DNA of 64,000 bases from Clostridia bacterium (GTDB lineage: Bacteria > Bacillota > Clostridia > Oscillospirales > Acutalibacteraceae). Positions 1 through 7,886 of this stretch are shown piece by piece. Under the pieces are notes generated by a model. That model worked only from the letters and a program-made list of their open reading frames with translations. It searched no databases and had not been told where the DNA came from. The stretch is taken from positions 369,244 through 433,243 of the forward strand of contig JAKSQK010000001.1 in NCBI GenBank assembly GCA_024404145.1, written 5' to 3'. Position 1 is the stretch's first letter; each line of letters opens with the position of its first letter. Position numbers and translations under genes: made by a program.

Positions 1-1
1 A

Positions 2-1846
2 CCTTTTAAGAAAAAACGGCGCACAAGGGCAACTGTTGCAAAAGAGAAGGGTCTTTCTCCTCTTGCTGATTTACTTTATGAGCAGAGAGCAGATTTGCCC
101 GACCCGTATGTAATTGCCAAAGAATATATAAATCCCGGTTTAGGTGTTGAAACCTGCGAGGACGCCATTTGCGGTGCGAAAGATATTATAGCCGAAATGA
201 TTTCCGATGATGCCGATATAAGAAGGCGTATGCGTTTTGTTTGCATGGCTCACGGCATATTAACTACAAAAGCAAACAAAGAAGACATGGGCGTTTATGA
301 GATGTATTCCGATTACAGCGAAGCGCTCTCTAAAATCCCGAGCCACCGTATTTTGGCGATAAACCGTGGTGAAAAGGAAGAATATCTTAAAGTTTCTGTT
401 GATTTTGATAAAGAAAAGGCAATGTATATTATTGCTAAAAATCATATCAAAGAGGGTTCGTCTTCGACAAGTATCGTAAAAGATGCCGCCGAAGATTCTT
501 ATCAGCGATTGATTTTTCCATCTATTGAGCGAGAAATCAGAAACGAATTGACAGAAAAATCAGACAATTCCGCAATTAAAGTTTTCTCGGTAAATTTGAA
601 ACAACTTTTGATGCAACCTCCCGTCAGAAACAGTGTAACATTAGGTCTTGACCCCGGTTACAGAACTGGTTGCAAGGTTGCAGTTGTTGATGAAACCGGC
701 AAGGTTTTAGATACTGGTGTTATATATCCTGCTCCGCCGCATAATAAGGTAGATGAAGCAAAAAACATTATATCTCAAATGATTAAAAAACATAATGTCA
801 AGACGGTTGCTATCGGAAACGGTACGGCAAGTCATGAAACCGAAGTTTTTGTTTCCGACTTAATCAGTGAGCAAAATCTGAATGTCTATTATATGGTAGT
901 CAGCGAGGCAGGAGCGAGTGTATATTCGGCTTCAAAACTAGCCGCTGAGGAATTTCCCGAATACGATGTTTCGCTTAGGAGTGCCGTATCAATCGCAAGG
1001 CGACTTCAAGACCCTCTTGCCGAACTTGTAAAAATCGACCCCAAAGCAATAGGAGTAGGACAATATCAGCATGATATGCCACAAAATCAACTTTCAGAAG
1101 CATTGGGCGGAGTTGTCGAAAGCTGTGTAAACTCAGTCGGTGTTGAACTTAATTCGGCATCAGTGTCGCTATTGTCGCATGTTGCCGGTGTTGGTAATGC
1201 TCTTGCAAAAAATATTGTCGCTTATAGGGACGAAAACGGAGCGTTTAGTTCGAGAACCGAACTTAAAAAGGTCGCAAAATTAGGCCCCAAAGCATTTGAG
1301 CAATGTGCAGGATTTTTGAGGATAGCCGATGCCGATAATTCTCTCGATTCAACCGGAGTTCACCCTGAAAGTTATAAAGTTGCGAAAGATTTGCTAAAAA
1401 TATGCGATTATACCGAAAAGGATATTTCGGGCGGTGTATCGGGGCTATCCGAAAAGGTTGAGCATAAAGGCATTTCGCTTGTTGCAGACGAACTCGGTAT
1501 AGGTGTTCCAACGCTTAACGATATAATTGATGAGCTTGAAAAACCGGGAAGAGACCCGAGAGATGAACTTCCTGCACCGCTTCTTCGTAAAGATATTTTG
1601 TCGATAGATGACCTTAAACCGGGAATGGAACTTACGGGAACGGTTAGAAATGTAATTGATTTCGGCGCTTTTGTTGATATTGGTGTTCATCAAGACGGAC
1701 TTGTTCATATATCAAAGATTACAAATAAGTTTATTAAACACCCAAGCGAGGTTTTGAAAGTCGGAGATATTGTAAAAGTTTGGGTTCTTTCTTGCGATAC
1801 GGTTAAAAAGAGAATTTCTCTTACTATGAAAAAAGATGATATATAG
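2..1846 (+). CDS. tex: Tex family RNA-binding transcription accessory protein (5' partial)
   Basis: Tex is a cytoplasmic nucleic-acid-binding protein thought to act with the transcription machinery. The reading frame is open from base 2, beginning PFKKKRRTRATVAKEKGLSP, which is typical of an internal Tex N-terminal region, so the true start lies upstream of the window. Going along the protein there is a YqgF/RNase H-like domain (TLGLDPGYRTG, about residue 213), a helix-hairpin-helix region (LLSHVAGVGNALAKNIV) and a C-terminal S1 RNA-binding domain (KPGMELTGTVRNVIDFGAFV, about residues 540-610). The frame ends at a strong bidirectional hairpin. The family call is secure; the cellular role is from family knowledge only. 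Confidence 0.95.
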   Translation, partial: PFKKKRRTRATVAKEKGLSPLADLLYEQRADLPDPYVIAKEYINPGLGVETCEDAICGAKDIIAEMISDDADIRRRMRFVCMAHGILTTKANKEDMGVYEMYSDYSEALSKIPSHRILAINRGEKEEYLKVSVDFDKEKAMYIIAKNHIKEGSSSTSIVKDAAEDSYQRLIFPSIEREIRNELTEKSDNSAIKVFSVNLKQLLMQPPVRNSVTLGLDPGYRTGCKVAVVDETGKVLDTGVIYPAPPHNKVDEAKNIISQMIKKHNVKTVAIGNGTASHETEVFVSDLISEQNLNVYYMVVSEAGASVYSASKLAAEEFPEYDVSLRSAVSIARRLQDPLAELVKIDPKAIGVGQYQHDMPQNQLSEALGGVVESCVNSVGVELNSASVSLLSHVAGVGNALAKNIVAYRDENGAFSSRTELKKVAKLGPKAFEQCAGFLRIADADNSLDSTGVHPESYKVAKDLLKICDYTEKDISGGVSGLSEKVEHKGISLVADELGIGVPTLNDIIDELEKPGRDPRDELPAPLLRKDILSIDDLKPGMELTGTVRNVIDFGAFVDIGVHQDGLVHISKITNKFIKHPSEVLKVGDIVKVWVLSCDTVKKRISLTMKKDDI

Positions 1847-1850
1847 TAAA

Positions 1851-1885
1851 AATCCCAGGTATCAAAAAGATACTTGGGATTTTTT
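1851..1885. terminator. Bidirectional intrinsic terminator between tex and the convergent kinase gene
   Basis: A 13-bp stem (1851-1863 with 1869-1881, one G-T wobble) encloses a five-A loop and runs into a T stretch. The A run on the other side makes it usable on both strands, serving the convergent genes. Confidence 0.85.
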
Positions 1886-1894
1886 AATTAGCTG

Positions 1895-2965
1895 TTATTT
1901 CTTGCATTCTTCTTTAACAATTTGTTGCAATTTATCGAAATTCTTTTCCATTTCGCTAACGAGTTTGAATTGAGTTCGGCATCTCGCAAGATTTTGTTCG
2001 TCATAGGTTGTTTTGAAATATAAATCGCCGTCGATATAGTCAGTCAAAAATCTTACACCGCACTCAAGAGTAATAATTATTGCACCATGAACTAAATATT
2101 TTAATTCATTGTCGGTCAAATTGCAGGAATTTATGTAACCTTTTGTAAAAGCTCTGAACATACCAAGGTCAATTGTTACTTTCGATAGGTCATGTTCGTC
2201 TTCACTTGAAGTTGATGCACCGAATCTTATGGCATCACCAAAATCATATAATGACAGGCCGGGCATAACGGTATCAAGGTCAATTACGCAAATTGCTTTT
2301 CTGTCATTTTTATCAAATAAAACATTATTAAGTTTGGTATCATTATGCGTAACTCTAATCGGTAATTCGCCATCGTTTTTTAATTTTTCCAAAGTTCCGG
2401 CAAATTCTTCTCTTTGTAGCGCAAAATCAATTTCTTCTTTAACAAAATCAGCTCTGCCGGACAAATTTTTTGAAATTGCTTCTTTTAATAATTTATACCT
2501 GTTAGGAGTGTTATGAAAATCCTTTATTGGCTCAAAAAGAGTTTTGGCAGGAAAATCTTCTAATAGTTTTTGAAATTCTCCAAAAGCTAATGCACTCTGA
2601 TAAAAATCGTTTTCATCTTTTGGGGCATCAAGGCAAATGCTGTCTTCAACAAAGCTGAACATTCTGTAATTTCCCGTAGCATCGCTATAATAGTTTTTAT
2701 CGTCAATAGTATGAATAAGTTTCATCTGCCTATCCGGAGAATCGGATTTAAGCGCCAAAAAAGAGGTTATGGCATTGATATTATCCATCAGCTTATTAAC
2801 ATCAAAAGCATCGTTTATTCTTTGAAGTATATATTTAATGTTTTGGTCAGTTGTAATTATGGTAGTATTATTGATATGGCCGTTTCCATGTTGATTTATT
2901 GAGATAGGTTTGCCTTTTATAAAAAAATTGTTGGCAATGGAAATATCAATATTTATATTTTTCAC
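1895..2965 (-). CDS. Aminoglycoside phosphotransferase-fold kinase, NahK-like
   Basis: A 356-residue cytoplasmic kinase of the APH/choline-kinase fold. The catalytic loop reads RVTHNDTKLNNVLFD (Brenner motif HNDxxxxN), followed by the metal-binding segment VIDLDTVMPGLSLYDFGD. This loop pair, including the words DLDTVMPG, resembles N-acetylhexosamine 1-kinases (NahK/LnpB), which phosphorylate GlcNAc/GalNAc from host glycans; that substrate is an inference. The ATG start is preceded by GGTGAT at a suitable distance. The gene stands alone, divergent from spoIVB, with an operator-like inverted repeat in the shared intergenic region. Alternatives are other small-molecule kinases of the fold (homoserine, choline or methylthioribose kinase). 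Confidence 0.75.
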   Translation of the reverse strand: MKNINIDISIANNFFIKGKPISINQHGNGHINNTTIITTDQNIKYILQRINDAFDVNKLMDNINAITSFLALKSDSPDRQMKLIHTIDDKNYYSDATGNYRMFSFVEDSICLDAPKDENDFYQSALAFGEFQKLLEDFPAKTLFEPIKDFHNTPNRYKLLKEAISKNLSGRADFVKEEIDFALQREEFAGTLEKLKNDGELPIRVTHNDTKLNNVLFDKNDRKAICVIDLDTVMPGLSLYDFGDAIRFGASTSSEDEHDLSKVTIDLGMFRAFTKGYINSCNLTDNELKYLVHGAIIITLECGVRFLTDYIDGDLYFKTTYDEQNLARCRTQFKLVSEMEKNFDKLQQIVKEECKK

Positions 2966-3010
2966 ACAATCACCATTTCTTTCATAGAAAAAATAATCGA
3001 ACCTAAAAAA

Positions 3011-3033
3011 TTGTATAAGTCAATTTTATACAA
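3011..3033. promoter_or_regulatory. Operator-like inverted repeat between the kinase gene and spoIVB
   Basis: Perfect 8-bp arms (TTGTATAA and TTATACAA) are separated by 7 bp. On the minus strand the centre contains TTGAC, which could be a -35 element for the kinase, so a repressor bound here could block it. There is no T tract, so it is not a terminator. The rest of 2966-3172 is AT-rich, and I found no convincing sigma-G promoter for spoIVB. Confidence 0.35.
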
Positions 3034-3172
3034 CAAAAAATTTATTGCGATAATTATAACATATTCTGACAAAAAAGGCAAGAAACATAAAATTTTTATT
3101 AGTAAATTTCTTAAAAATACCAGAAATTTTTTTGAAATTTAGCAAACACTATCTCTATAAGGAGATGGGCTT

Positions 3173-4411
3173 TTGAAAGCAGTAAAAACTGTAATAAGGA
3201 TTTTCTTTTTTTCTTTTTTGATTTTGATTGTATCGGTTTTTGCAATGATAATCGTGCTTAAAAACAATGTTTCAAATAATTATAAACTAAAAGTTTTCGA
3301 GGAGTTGAATATTGATTCACCGATACCCGTAACCGCTGTCCTTAATAATCAAGAATATAAGAATACTAAGGTTCAAAAAGCAGGAGATAAATTTGAAGTT
3401 GACCTTAAAATGTTCGGTGTTATCCCGTTTTCAAGTACAAGTGTTGAAATTGTCGATGATAAGTATGTTGCTGTTTTAGGGAATCCCTTTGGAATGAAAG
3501 TATATACAGATGGTGTTCTCGTTACAAAAATAAACGGTATTAAAACAAAAAACGGTAATAAAAAACCTGCCCAAGATGCAGGAATTATGGTAGGGGATTA
3601 TATTAAGTCGATAGATAATATAACCGTTTCAACAAATGAGGAAGTAGCGGAGCTAATTGTCGGCAGCAAAGGAAAATCAATGGATATTGAAATTGTAAGA
3701 AATTCGAAAAATCTCAAAGTCAGTCTAAAACCCGAGCTCGATAATGAAACCGGCGAATATAAAGCAGGGCTTTGGGTGAGAGATAGTTCGGCAGGAATAG
3801 GAACTTTAACATTTTACAGTCCCGTTGATAATATAATTTGCGGATTAGGTCATGCAGTTTGTGATAGCGATACCGAAGAAATAATCAGTCTTAATAGCGG
3901 CGAAATGGTCAGCGCAAAAATATTATCTTATAAAAAGGGACTAAAAGGGGAGCCCGGAGAACTTACGGGCCGATTTACCTATGAAACAATTTGCGGAAAC
4001 TTGAAAAACAAAATTAACGGTGTGTACGGCGATTGTTGTACCAATGTTACAATTTCAACCCTAACTAAGGTTGCCTTAAAACAGGAAATTGAAAAGGGCA
4101 AAGCCCAGATTTTAACAACAATAAACGGCGAAACTCCAAAACTTTATTCTTGCAGTGTTAAGATAAAAAACTATAAAAGCAATACCCAGAATATGACAGT
4201 AACCGTAACGGATAAAGAACTCCTCGCCACTACCGGCGGCATAATTCAGGGAATGTCGGGTAGTCCTGTCCTCCAAAATGGGCGGTTAATTGGGGCGATA
4301 ACCCATGTCCTCGTAGACGACCCAACTACCGGCTATGCAATATTCGCAGAGAATATGCTTGAAACCGCACAAAGCGTGGCAAACGAAAATAAACTGAAAG
4401 ATGCATCATAA
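3173..4411 (+). CDS. spoIVB: SpoIVB sporulation serine peptidase (family S55)
   Basis: SpoIVB is secreted by the forespore into the intermembrane space and cleaves SpoIVFA, which activates pro-sigma-K processing in the mother cell. The 412-residue product has an N-terminal membrane anchor (about residues 8-28), a PDZ domain (about 103-190, with AQDAGIMVGDYIKSIDN) and a C-terminal S55 peptidase domain with GLGHAV (His227) and GMSGSP (Ser364, the expected nucleophile). The start is TTG at 3173, chosen because AAGGAGAT lies just upstream and the signal anchor begins there. The last 158 bp, including the catalytic Ser region, recur at 6933-7090. The family call is secure and implies a spore former. 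Confidence 0.95.
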   Translation: MKAVKTVIRIFFFSFLILIVSVFAMIIVLKNNVSNNYKLKVFEELNIDSPIPVTAVLNNQEYKNTKVQKAGDKFEVDLKMFGVIPFSSTSVEIVDDKYVAVLGNPFGMKVYTDGVLVTKINGIKTKNGNKKPAQDAGIMVGDYIKSIDNITVSTNEEVAELIVGSKGKSMDIEIVRNSKNLKVSLKPELDNETGEYKAGLWVRDSSAGIGTLTFYSPVDNIICGLGHAVCDSDTEEIISLNSGEMVSAKILSYKKGLKGEPGELTGRFTYETICGNLKNKINGVYGDCCTNVTISTLTKVALKQEIEKGKAQILTTINGETPKLYSCSVKIKNYKSNTQNMTVTVTDKELLATTGGIIQGMSGSPVLQNGRLIGAITHVLVDDPTTGYAIFAENMLETAQSVANENKLKDAS

Positions 4412-4433
4412 AATAAAAATTGACCGCACAAAC

Positions 4434-4486
4434 AAAAGGCCCCCTTGCCTAAAGGGGGCTGTCAGCGTAAGCTGACTGGGGGATAT
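4434..4486. repeat. Partial copy of a GC-rich palindromic intergenic repeat
   Basis: It contains the palindrome CCCCCTTGCCTAAAGGGGG and then a second hairpin GTCAGCGTAAGCTGAC. The words TTGCCTAAAGGG and ACTGGGGGATAT recur in the larger element at 4569-4777. Its base composition is far richer in GC than the flanking DNA. It looks like a dispersed non-coding repeat of the kind common between genes in gut Clostridia. Confidence 0.6.
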
Positions 4487-4568
4487 TCTTTAACATTTGC
4501 TATAAAATAAGTAATTGCACAAAAGCGCCCCTCGCACAGCAGAAAATATATTAGTAGCACAAACCAAC

Positions 4569-4777
4569 GGCTCCCTTGCCTAAAGGGTGATTCCCCACAG
4601 TGTGGGGAAATGTCACGAAGTGACAAAAGGGACGGGCCCGTTGGGCTGTCGCCGTTAGGCGACTGGGGGATATCACTATAATTTGTGCTGTGAAAAAATT
4701 GGTCAATCTTTTCGCAGTAAACCGAAAGAGTATCCCTCCACCACTTCGTGGTCCCCCTCCCTTTAGGCAAGGGAGGC
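4569..4777. repeat. MITE-like element with 19-bp terminal inverted repeats
   Basis: The ends match as inverted repeats at 18 of 19 positions: GGCTCCCTTGCCTAAAGGG at 4569-4587, and its near reverse complement at 4759-4777. Inside are three further hairpins (CCCCACAGTGTGGGG, TGTCACGAAGTGACA, GTCGCCGTTAGGCGAC). There is no coding sequence: the minus-strand frame across it encodes low-complexity Pro/Ser/Arg text. No clear target duplication is visible. It may be a non-autonomous transposable element or a structured-RNA repeat. Confidence 0.6.
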
Positions 4778-4829
4778 ATCAGTCTGTGCAATCAATCTAA
4801 ATTGTGCATATTGACAAGTGAGGCGTTAG

Positions 4830-5198
4830 TTACTTCTCTTTATTTGATTTTTGCTTAACCGTATTATCAATATATTCACAAACATCACGAAAATTGTTAT
4901 TTAGATAATTATTTGGTATTCTGATAACAGTTAAATTTCTTTCTTCAATTTTTTCGGTTCTTATTTTATCTTTGATAAGACCGTCTTCGCTATAATGTTG
5001 ACTACCGTCAAGCTCAATAACAAGTCGGGCAGTATGACAATAAAAATCCGCAATATAATTATCAATGACCTTTTGCCTTAAAAATCTTATCGGGTAATTT
5101 CGCAAAAAGTCATACCACAAATGCCGTTCTTCTTTTGTCATATTTTTTCGCAACACTTTGGCGTTTGCCGTCAGTTCTTTGTTGTGTTTTCTATCCAT
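4830..5198 (-). CDS. DUF559 domain-containing protein (Vsr-like endonuclease fold)
   Basis: A small basic cytoplasmic protein of about 122 residues. The segment LRKNMTKEERHLWYDFLRNY followed by FLRQKVIDNYIADFYCHTAR and LVIELDGSQHY is the hallmark of DUF559, a PD-(D/E)XK-type nuclease fold related to very-short-patch repair endonucleases. The Asp of IADFY and the E-L-D of VIELDG fit the metal-binding site. The biological role is unknown; members occur as scattered accessory genes. An upstream in-frame TTG would add three residues, but ATG at 5198 is preferred. It lies in the segment between the two copies of the spoIVB 3' end, beside two repeat elements, which suggests accessory DNA. Confidence 0.8.
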   Translation of the reverse strand: MDRKHNKELTANAKVLRKNMTKEERHLWYDFLRNYPIRFLRQKVIDNYIADFYCHTARLVIELDGSQHYSEDGLIKDKIRTEKIEERNLTVIRIPNNYLNNNFRDVCEYIDNTVKQKSNKEK

Positions 5199-5294
5199 AT
5201 TCTTCAACGTTATTTATTATATCAAAGTTCATCACATCCTACAACCTGTAAAAAATTATTGCTAAACGGAAAAGTGTATGATATAATAATATTG

Positions 5295-5457
5295 CCAAAC
5301 TAACTGAATATGTGTGAAATCGGGTGTATTTTTCTTTTTATAGGGATAATTGCGCTATTTTTTCGCAATCTATAATTGTTTGAATTTGATAAAAATGCAA
5401 ATTTCGTCGATTGTAGGTTGTGTGCGTATGCACCCATTTCACATTCGGTTAGTTTGG
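5295..5457. repeat. Short inverted-repeat-bounded non-coding element
   Basis: CCAAACTAACTGAAT at 5295-5309 and its near reverse complement ATTCGGTTAGTTTGG ending at 5457 form imperfect arms that extend inward through GTGAAAT/ATTTCAC. The interior includes GTGCGTATGCAC. No credible gene is present; the overlapping short frames lack ribosome-binding sites and look like chance. It may be a second MITE-like element in this accessory stretch. Confidence 0.45.
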
Positions 5458-5481
5458 CGACTATCGGAGTTTGCGTTTTTT

Positions 5482-5511
5482 GTGCGACTGCTTCGGTGGT
5501 CGCACTTTTTT
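5482..5511 (+). terminator. Hairpin with T tract upstream of the WG-repeat lipoprotein
   Basis: The 7-bp stem GTGCGAC/GTCGCAC encloses a TGCTTCGGTG loop and is followed by six Ts. It sits about 80 bp before the lipoprotein start, so it may be the remnant terminator of a former upstream gene or a leader attenuator. Confidence 0.5.
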
Positions 5512-5589
5512 GTTTTAGGAGGTTGTATTTGATATTTGTTATTTTCATAACAAAATTTATTGAAGAATAGTAAAATTGGAGTGATTTAT

Positions 5590-6876
5590 ATGAAAAAAAT
5601 TATGATTATTATTTTGGCAACACTTATGATTTCCACACTGTGTTCATGTGAAAAAACGGAAATGACAAAAAAACAAAATAATGGAAAAGATGTATATGCA
5701 GAATATTCAGAGAAAGAACCATTATTTATTTGTTCTGAGAGCTATGATGATGACGATATGATTTGTTTTTATAATTATAGAGGCAAATTGCTAAATTATA
5801 ATAATTATATTGGTTTTCGTGCAAAAAATGGACTTGCCATAGCAGTTGATCCTTCGACAGATAAAGTCGGGTTTGTTGATAGAAATGGCATTTTTATAAT
5901 TGAACCAAAATACATTGATGGCACGCCATTTTCTGATGAAGGTGTTGCTGTTGTGAAAATTGAAAACGAACAAGGCGAAGAACTCTGCGGTGTAATTGAT
6001 TCAGAAGGGAAAACGGTAGTAGATTTTATCTATCCTGAAATATTTAGCTTTTTTAAAAGCGGATATGCGGTTTTTAGGGTGGACAAAGAGAATGGAACAG
6101 ATGAATACGGAGACACCATGGTAGATAATCTTTTTGGAATCATGGATACAAAAGGAAAAATTATTGTGGAACCAACATATACAAATATTTATTATGTTTA
6201 TGATGAATATTTTGTTGCCGAAAAAGAAGGCCTTGATAAAATTTTTGATTTTAATGGAAAATCTTTATCAGATGATTTGAATACTTTGAACCATTGTGAA
6301 GATATTGATAAATTAGACGGTGTTTTGTATTATCTTTTTGAATGCAACGAACAAGGTGTTTTTCGTTACGGATTTTACAATAATGATAATCAAGTAAAAA
6401 AAACAGAGTGTTTTAATGAAAAAGATTTTGTGAATTATCATAAAGCAAAAAATTATGAGTTTTTTAGCAACAAATCTGCTGCAACATTAAGCGGATATGC
6501 TTCTGGAGCAAAAAAAGATGGAAAAACCGTTGTTCCTCCTGAATACGATCAAATATACGAAGCGAATGACTATATTGTAGGAATAAAATACCAAGATAAA
6601 AAAGGCAAAAAACAAACAATGGATATTTATAATTCTAAATTTAAGTGTACAGCAAAAGATTTACATTTTAATTATGATTATAGTATCGGATATATTACAA
6701 ACGGTTTCCAAGTCCCGAATGGTTTCTTTGCAATTTATAAGGAATCTCCTGAAAAATATTCTGAAGACAATCTTCACGGAATTATTGATGAAAAAGGAAA
6801 TGTAATTGTTGATGCTAAATTTAAAAAGATTACTCTTTGTACATATGAGGACACATCACATTTTCCTAAAGGTTAA
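5590..6876 (+). CDS. WG-repeat (KWG) lipoprotein
   Basis: A 428-residue predicted surface lipoprotein. The signal peptide MKKIMIIILATLMISTLCSC ends in a lipobox (LCSC) with the acylated Cys near residue 20. The mature part carries WG/KWG-type repeats in which D-x-x-G-x-x-[IV]-[IV]-x-P-x-Y recurs, for example VDRNGIFIIEPKYIDG, IMDTKGKIIVEPTYTN and IIDEKGNVIVDAKFKK. These repeats form beta structures of unknown function. ATG at 5590 is preferred over an upstream frame start because TTGGAGTGA lies just before it. Codons are more AT-rich than in the flanking housekeeping genes. It ends 56 bp before the displaced spoIVB 3' fragment. The function is unknown. Confidence 0.8.
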   Translation: MKKIMIIILATLMISTLCSCEKTEMTKKQNNGKDVYAEYSEKEPLFICSESYDDDDMICFYNYRGKLLNYNNYIGFRAKNGLAIAVDPSTDKVGFVDRNGIFIIEPKYIDGTPFSDEGVAVVKIENEQGEELCGVIDSEGKTVVDFIYPEIFSFFKSGYAVFRVDKENGTDEYGDTMVDNLFGIMDTKGKIIVEPTYTNIYYVYDEYFVAEKEGLDKIFDFNGKSLSDDLNTLNHCEDIDKLDGVLYYLFECNEQGVFRYGFYNNDNQVKKTECFNEKDFVNYHKAKNYEFFSNKSAATLSGYASGAKKDGKTVVPPEYDQIYEANDYIVGIKYQDKKGKKQTMDIYNSKFKCTAKDLHFNYDYSIGYITNGFQVPNGFFAIYKESPEKYSEDNLHGIIDEKGNVIVDAKFKKITLCTYEDTSHFPKG

Positions 6877-6932
6877 ATTGTATAACAGGGATAATGAATA
6901 ATTTAAGCGTTGTCCCTACTTGACAACACTCC

Positions 6933-7090
6933 TGTCGGGTAGTCCTGTCTTGCAAAATGGGCGGTTAATTGAGGCGATAACCCATGTCCTCGTAGACGAC
7001 CCAACTACCGGTTATGCCATCTTTGCCGAAAATATGCTTGAAACAGCACAAAGCGTGGCAAGTGAAAATAAACTTAAAGAAGCGTCATAA
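6933..7090 (+). pseudogene. spoIVB: Displaced second copy of the spoIVB 3' end
   Basis: This 158-bp segment aligns without gaps to 4254-4411, the end of spoIVB including its stop codon. By hand I count 15 mismatches. They fall in 13 codons, of which 10 are synonymous and three change residues (Gly to Glu, Asn to Ser, Asp to Glu). Homology stops abruptly at the Met-Ser of GMSGSP, and there is no start or upstream coding part, so it cannot be a functional gene. The mostly third-position differences mean the two copies diverged while each was under selection, not by decay after a recent duplication. Confidence 0.9.
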
Positions 7091-7450
7091 AAAAAACGGG
7101 TTCTATTTTGGGCGGTTTTTTTGAGTTCGACTTTTGGCTGTTTCGGACGGCGTTTTGGAAAAATGTCACCTCGGATTTGTGGGTGATATTTTTTTGCGAA
7201 TTTTTTGCGAAGGGGCGATGAAATGGGGATAATCAAAAGGGTTGGTCGAGGATTTAGGCGGATGAGTGAGGATGAATGACAATACAATAATATTTCGGCT
7301 CGGATTCGGTTAGTGGTGAAAATAACCCCCTTACTAAAAAAACATCACCATATGTATTGTGATGTCCTTATTACATAACACTGATTAGCAGGAAATAATT
7401 AAATCATTGTTATGTGATGAAGAAGAAAAATAATGTATAATCTTTGCTCA
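7091..7450. other. Gene-free stretch downstream of the spoIVB remnant
   Basis: I see no gene here. There is a short hairpin at about 7350-7373 (ACATCAC/GTGATGT arms) and T-rich, G-rich simple sequence at 7100-7220. A minus-strand frame across 7012-7287 is antisense to the remnant and has no ribosome-binding site. Confidence 0.5.
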
Positions 7451-7886
7451 TGTGGAGCATCTGCAACCACAGAGGAACATACGGTCGGGCATAAAACATA
7501 AATTTTAGTACCGACTGTATTCTCGTATTGGGTGCCGAGCTTCTCGAATTATGGAACAATAAACACCATAGACAAACATACGGTCGGGCATAAAAACATA
7601 AATTTTAGCAGCGACTGTATTCTCGAATTGGGTGTCGAGCTTCTCGACTGTCGTCGTTGGCACGCACCCGAACTTTGCGACCGTTCCCCGAAAGGTCGCA
7701 ATTTTTTTCTGCAAAAAAACCGTTCTTTTCGACTCTCCCCAAACTAAAAGAAAAAGAAGACCATGTCAAAAGACACAATCTTCTTTTTGGTGGAGCATCC
7801 ACAACCATAGACGAACTCACGGTCGGGCATAAAAACTTTATGTTTGCACCGACTGTATTCTCGAATTGGGTGTCGAGCCCCTCGAC
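7451..7886. repeat. Three direct repeats abutting the 3' end of tmRNA
   Basis: A unit with the core ACGGTCGGGCATAAA, then CGACTGTATTCTCG and TCGAG..CTCGA, occurs at 7481-7548, 7580-7648 and 7819-7886. Copies 1 and 3 also share the upstream words GTGGAGCATC and CAACCA. Each unit can fold as ACGGTCGG/CCGACTGT around an AT-rich loop plus a TCGAG/CTCGA hairpin. Copy 3 ends exactly at the CCA end of ssrA. Between copies 2 and 3 are a GCGACC/GGTCGC hairpin followed by seven Ts (7677-7708) and an AAAAAGAAGA/TCTTCTTTTT stem (7751-7788). The short reading frames here are not credible genes. Confidence 0.7.

Noticed and set aside
4462..4791. 109-residue minus-strand frame across the repeat region
   Set aside because: It runs through the palindromic element, encodes low-complexity Pro/Ser/Arg text and has no ribosome-binding site; it is a by-product of GC-rich repeats.
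5300..5570. Several 60-82-residue frames on both strands
   Set aside because: They overlap each other and the inverted-repeat element, without ribosome-binding sites or recognisable motifs.
7012..7287. 91-residue minus-strand frame
   Set aside because: Partly antisense to the spoIVB remnant, with no start signal and no family resemblance.
7728..7740. TTCGACTCTCCCC, identical to part of the tmRNA T arm, in the opposite orientation
   Set aside because: Only 13 nt match and the motif is generic to T arms; not enough to call an attachment-site copy.
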